Assembly: GCA_003697045.1 (NCBI GenBank)
Contig: RFGK01000187.1
Span: forward strand, 1 to 36,987
DNA length: 36,987 bases
Reading direction: 5' to 3'
Source of the DNA: Planctomycetota bacterium
Lineage (GTDB): Bacteria > Planctomycetota > Phycisphaerae > Phycisphaerales > UBA1924
In this document: positions 33,105-36,987 of the stretch, piece after piece
Layout: every line of letters begins with the position of its first letter
Position numbering within the stretch: the stretch's first letter is position 1
Position numbers and translations under genes: made by a program
The notes under the pieces: model-generated
Database searches by the model: none
What the model was told of the DNA's origin: nothing
What the model saw: the letters and a program-made list of their open reading frames with translations, nothing else

Positions 33105-36100
33105 ATGAGAATGACCAAGCAGTTGGCCTGTGCGATCGGGCTTGCCATCGCGAGCACTGCCACGGCCCAGCACCAGCCGCAAGCCGGGATGCTTCGCTAT
33201 CCCGATGTCAGCCAGACCCACATAGTCTTCAGTTACGCCAATGATCTCTGGCTTGTCCCGAAGAGTGGCGGCACAGCGACGAGGCTTTCCAGTCCTGCCG
33301 GCAATGAATCGCTGGCGAAGTTCAGCCCGGACGGTCAGACCATTGCTTTCAATGCCAACTATGACGGCGGCCGTGACCTCTACACCATGTCTGTCGCCGG
33401 GGGCGTGCCCAACCGCGTGACCCACCATCCCGCCTTTGAGTGGCTCACCGACTGGACGGCCGACGGCCGACTCCTGTTCTTCCAGAACGGCTTGGCCGGG
33501 TTGCCCAGACAGACCCAGATTTTCACAGTCTCGCCCGAAGGCGGGCTGCCGGAGCGGCTGCCGGTTCCTTACGGCGCCAATGGCTCCATCTCGCCCGACG
33601 GTCAGTGGCTCGCCTATACCCCGCACTCCCGCGACACGCGCACCTGGAAACGCTACCGCGGCGGGATGGCAACCGACATCTGGCTGTTCAATCTCGAGAC
33701 CCATGAAAGCCGCAAGATCACCGACTGGGAAGGCACCGATTCCATCCCCATGTGGCATGGCGCCAAGGTCTACTACCTTTCAGATAACGGCCCGGAGCAT
33801 CGTCTCAACATCTGGAGCTACGACCCTGCCGACGGAGAGCGATCGCAGATCACCCACTTTGCCGACTATGACTGCAAGTTTCCCTCCATCGGGCCCGGCG
33901 ATGATGGAGAGGGCGAAATCGTCTTCCAGAACGGCTCGGCTCTGTACCTGCTCGATCTCGGCTCCGGCCAGTCAAGACAGATCAGTGTGACGATTCCGGG
34001 TGAACGAGTCAAGGTGCGTCCACAAACCATCGACGCAGCGGAGTTTCTCGCTGCCGGCGGGATTTCATCGACCGGCAAGCGCGCTGTGGTCGAAGCGCGC
34101 GGGGACATCTGGACCATCCCGGCCGAGCACGGTGCGCCAAGGCAGCTCACCGACACTTCCGGTGTCGCCGAGAGAACTCCTGCCTGGAGTCCAGATGGAA
34201 AGTGGATTGCTTACTTTTCTGATGAGTCGGGTGAGTATGAGCTGTATCTCACGCAGTCTGACGGCAAGGGTGAAACCCGCCAGCTCACCAGCGGCAACAA
34301 GACGTACTTCTTCTCGATCTCCTGGGCACCGGACTCCGAGAAGCTGGTCATCACCGACAAGGCCGGCAACATCATTCTCGTCGATGTGGAGACCGGCGAG
34401 CAAAGCGTGCTGGATCGTGACGAGTGGGCCAATCAGCCGCGCGTCGAGTGGTCGAAGGATTCGCGTTGGCTGACGTATGCCAAGACTGGCCCGAAGAGCA
34501 TGTCTTCGGCAATCTGGATTTACGACATCGAGAACGGCGAGGCGCACCAGGTCACGAGCGGGTTCTTCAATGACACGAGCCCGACGTTCAGCCGCAAGGG
34601 CGATTTCCTGTTTTATACGTCCAACCGCGACTTTGTTGATCCCAGCTACGAGGACGTGGGGCTTTCGTTCATTTATGACGACACGGGCAAGCTGATTGCT
34701 GTGCCGCTCAATGAAGACGTTGAGTATCCCTGGTCGATTGAAGCCGACGAAGAGTCGTGGTCCGAAGAAGCAGACGAACAGACCGAAGACCAGGCGGACG
34801 AGTCTGACGGGGCTGCCGATGAGGAGCAGGATGCCGCCCCCGGCGAGCAGGCCGATGAGCCCAGGAGCCCGATCCACGGCGTGTGGGCAGGCAAGGTCAA
34901 GGGGCTCAGCCAGATTCCCGGCATGACCCAGGACGAGATGGAGTTCAAGATGACCATCATCGCCCGCGACGACGGCTCGTTCGTCGGCTCAAGCGAGGCG
35001 ATGGGTGAGTCTGCGCAGTTTGACTCGGTCAGCTTTGATGAGGCCACGGGCAAGTTCACCGCGACACTCTCCCAGGGACCGATCACACAGAAGATGGAAG
35101 GCACGCTCAGCGGAGACACCATCACCGGAACGTGGACGATCGTCGAGATGGATCTCTCCGGCCAGTTCGAAGTGACACGCACCGATGAAGAACCGGATGA
35201 GTCTGAGTTCGAAGACGAGGCCGGAGACGATGAACCGATCGAGATTGATTTTGAAGGCTTTGAATCACGTGGTCTTGAGCTTCCCGTTGAATCAGGCAAC
35301 TTTGCGAGTCTGGTCACCAACGACAAGGGCCATCTGATCTACATGCGCATGGACGGTCCCGTGCCGGCGGTCAAGATCATTGACATCACTGATGATGAAC
35401 CGAGCGAGAAGACCGTCATCGCGGGTGCCGGGCTTGCCGGCATCTCGGGAGACGGAAAGAAGCTGCTCGTTGCACAGGGCCCGACCCGTTTTGGCATCAT
35501 CAACGCTGCTGCGGGGCAGAGCCTCAGCAAGCCGCTTTCGACCGATGGGCTCGACAAGGTCGTCGATCCGCGTGCCGAGTGGGAGCAGATCTTCACCGAC
35601 GCGTGGCGTCGGCATCGTGATTTCTTCTATGTGAAGAACATGCACGGCGTCGACTGGGAGGCCGTCTACGAGCAATACCACGCCATGCTGAATGACGCCG
35701 CCAGCCGCGAAGACGTCAGCTTCATCATCGGCGAAATGATCGCCGAGCTCAACGTCGGACACGCGTACTACTGGGGTGGCGACGGTGAGACCGAGTCGAC
35801 CCGAAACGTGGGCATGCTCGGTGCCGATTTCGTGCTTGCCAGCGAAACCGATGACGATGGCAACATGCACACGGCTTACAAGATCGCCAAGGTCTATCAC
35901 GGCGCACCGTGGGATTCTGATGCCCGAGGCCCGCTCAGCACTCACGGCATCGATGCCGGCGAAGGTGACTACATTCTCGCGGTCAATGGACGCAAGATAA
36001 ACACCGCCCTGGATCCGTGGGCGGCGTTCATCGGAACCGCCGGCAAGGAGACGACCATCACCTTCGCCGACGCGCTCGTGGGTGATGACGAAACGCGCAA

Positions 36101-36830
36101 CGAACGCGACATCACACTCAAGCCTCTGGCCTCAGAGAGCAACCTGCGCTATCGCGCATGGATCGAAAAGAACCGCAGCTATGTTGAACAGGCCACCGAC
36201 GGCAAGGTCGGGTACATCTACGTGCCGGATACCGGCATCAACGGACAGAATGATCTCTTCCGTCAGTTCTACGGGCAGATCGGCAAGGACGCGCTGATCA
36301 TTGACGAACGCTGGAACGGCGGCGGCCAGATCCCCACGCGCTTTATCGAGTTGCTCAATCGCCCGCGTACCAACTACTGGGCACGCCGTGACGGAAAGGA
36401 CTGGCCCTGGCCGCCCGACTCTCACCAGGGGCCCAAGTGCATGCTCATCAACGGACTGGCCGGGTCCGGCGGCGACATGTTCCCGTGGCTGTTCAAGTTC
36501 AACAATCTTGGCAAACTCATCGGCATGCGCACATGGGGCGGGCTCGTTGGGATCTCTGGCGTCCCGGGACTCATCGACGGCGGCTACACCGCGGTCCCAA
36601 CGTTTGGCTTCTACGAAACTAACGGAACCTGGGGCATCGAAGGACACGGGGTCGATCCTGATATCGAGGTGGTCGATGATCCTGCCAAGATGGTCGACGG
36701 CGGCGACCCGCAGCTTGACGCGGCAATCAAACACATGCTCGAGGAAATCGAGCGGAACCCGTATCGTCCGGTCAAGCGTCCGCCCGATCCCGATCGCTCA
36801 GGCATGGGCGTGACGGAGGAAGACAAGTAA
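33105..36830 (+). CDS. Tricorn-like S41 family peptidase (secreted, beta-propeller + PDZ + protease core) with inserted acidic/lipocalin-like region
   Basis: Signal peptide 'MRMTKQLACAIGLAIASTATAQ', propeller repeats ('YPDVSQTHIVFSYANDLWLVPKSGGTATRLSS', 'WSPDGKWIAYFSDESGEYELYL'), tricorn core 'WRRHRDFFYVKNMHGVDWEAVYEQYHAML', catalytic region 'INGLAGSGGDMFPWLFKFNNLGKLIGMRTWGGLVG'. ATG 33105 with AGGAG upstream. Confidence 0.93.
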   Translation: MRMTKQLACAIGLAIASTATAQHQPQAGMLRYPDVSQTHIVFSYANDLWLVPKSGGTATRLSSPAGNESLAKFSPDGQTIAFNANYDGGRDLYTMSVAGGVPNRVTHHPAFEWLTDWTADGRLLFFQNGLAGLPRQTQIFTVSPEGGLPERLPVPYGANGSISPDGQWLAYTPHSRDTRTWKRYRGGMATDIWLFNLETHESRKITDWEGTDSIPMWHGAKVYYLSDNGPEHRLNIWSYDPADGERSQITHFADYDCKFPSIGPGDDGEGEIVFQNGSALYLLDLGSGQSRQISVTIPGERVKVRPQTIDAAEFLAAGGISSTGKRAVVEARGDIWTIPAEHGAPRQLTDTSGVAERTPAWSPDGKWIAYFSDESGEYELYLTQSDGKGETRQLTSGNKTYFFSISWAPDSEKLVITDKAGNIILVDVETGEQSVLDRDEWANQPRVEWSKDSRWLTYAKTGPKSMSSAIWIYDIENGEAHQVTSGFFNDTSPTFSRKGDFLFYTSNRDFVDPSYEDVGLSFIYDDTGKLIAVPLNEDVEYPWSIEADEESWSEEADEQTEDQADESDGAADEEQDAAPGEQADEPRSPIHGVWAGKVKGLSQIPGMTQDEMEFKMTIIARDDGSFVGSSEAMGESAQFDSVSFDEATGKFTATLSQGPITQKMEGTLSGDTITGTWTIVEMDLSGQFEVTRTDEEPDESEFEDEAGDDEPIEIDFEGFESRGLELPVESGNFASLVTNDKGHLIYMRMDGPVPAVKIIDITDDEPSEKTVIAGAGLAGISGDGKKLLVAQGPTRFGIINAAAGQSLSKPLSTDGLDKVVDPRAEWEQIFTDAWRRHRDFFYVKNMHGVDWEAVYEQYHAMLNDAASREDVSFIIGEMIAELNVGHAYYWGGDGETESTRNVGMLGADFVLASETDDDGNMHTAYKIAKVYHGAPWDSDARGPLSTHGIDAGEGDYILAVNGRKINTALDPWAAFIGTAGKETTITFADALVGDDETRNERDITLKPLASESNLRYRAWIEKNRSYVEQATDGKVGYIYVPDTGINGQNDLFRQFYGQIGKDALIIDERWNGGGQIPTRFIELLNRPRTNYWARRDGKDWPWPPDSHQGPKCMLINGLAGSGGDMFPWLFKFNNLGKLIGMRTWGGLVGISGVPGLIDGGYTAVPTFGFYETNGTWGIEGHGVDPDIEVVDDPAKMVDGGDPQLDAAIKHMLEEIERNPYRPVKRPPDPDRSGMGVTEEDK

Positions 36831-36855
36831 GTACGTCATCGCACGCACCGCTGAA

Positions 36856-36889
36856 AAGGGGCACGCTGGATTCGTCCGGCGTGCCCTTT
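36856..36889 (+). terminator. Hairpin terminator with TTCG tetraloop downstream of the tricorn-like gene
   Basis: AAGGGGCACGCTGGA-TTCG-TCCGGCGTGCCCTTT: 12-bp core stem (one G-T wobble), TTCG loop; only a short T-run follows. Confidence 0.7.
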
Positions 36890-36907
36890 CCTGTCAAGGA
36901 TGATCGC

Positions 36908-36987
36908 ATGCACTCACCCGTGACCGGAATCCTCGGGGCCATGCCCGAAGAGATCGAGGCAGTCCTCCATCTCATGGGATCCGACAC
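36908..36987 (+). CDS. 5'-methylthioadenosine/S-adenosylhomocysteine nucleosidase-like protein, N-terminal fragment cut by the window end
   Basis: Translation from ATG 36908: 'MHSPVTGILGAMPEEIEAVLHLMGSD' matches the 'IGIIGAMPEEVE' N-terminus of MTA/SAH nucleosidases. Confidence 0.7.
   Translation, partial: MHSPVTGILGAMPEEIEAVLHLMGSD

Noticed and set aside
1-36987. CRISPR arrays, transposons, integrases or prophage genes
   Set aside because: No regularly spaced repeats, transposase-like proteins or phage structural motifs were recognised on either strand.

Overview
Window of about 37 kb of GC-rich bacterial chromosome. Gene content and protein style (LamG-like secreted protein with a 'DFFDVQ/DFFDLV' C-terminal tail, tricorn-type S41 protease, very large pseudopilins) suggest a Planctomycetota/Phycisphaerae-like organism; that assignment is an inference. 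The left third is mostly housekeeping: gpmI, peroxiredoxin, YggS-like PLP protein, a Tat/lipobox amidase, a DUF481-like outer-membrane protein, MscS, a secreted LamG-like protein, pyruvate kinase, a solute-binding protein, an SDR, an unusual RluA-like/methyltransferase fusion, and a CoaB-like ligase. The centre (about 15.2-32.2 kb) is a co-oriented type IV filament locus: PilB/GspE ATPase 1, PilT, PilB/GspE ATPase 2, PilC/GspF, four oversized prepilin-type proteins (G/H/I/J-like) with mostly overlapping starts and stops, and a giant 1859-aa GspK-like protein. The right end holds a terminator, tRNA-Pro(TGG), a NUDIX hydrolase, a tricorn-like S41 protease with an inserted domain, and the start of an mtnN-like nucleosidase gene. 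The best candidates for something under-described are (1) the PilT-containing T4P/T2SS hybrid locus with its giant GspK-like protein and (2) the RluA-like domain whose HRLD motif reads HQVE, fused to a SAM methyltransferase. No CRISPR array, transposase or phage gene was seen.
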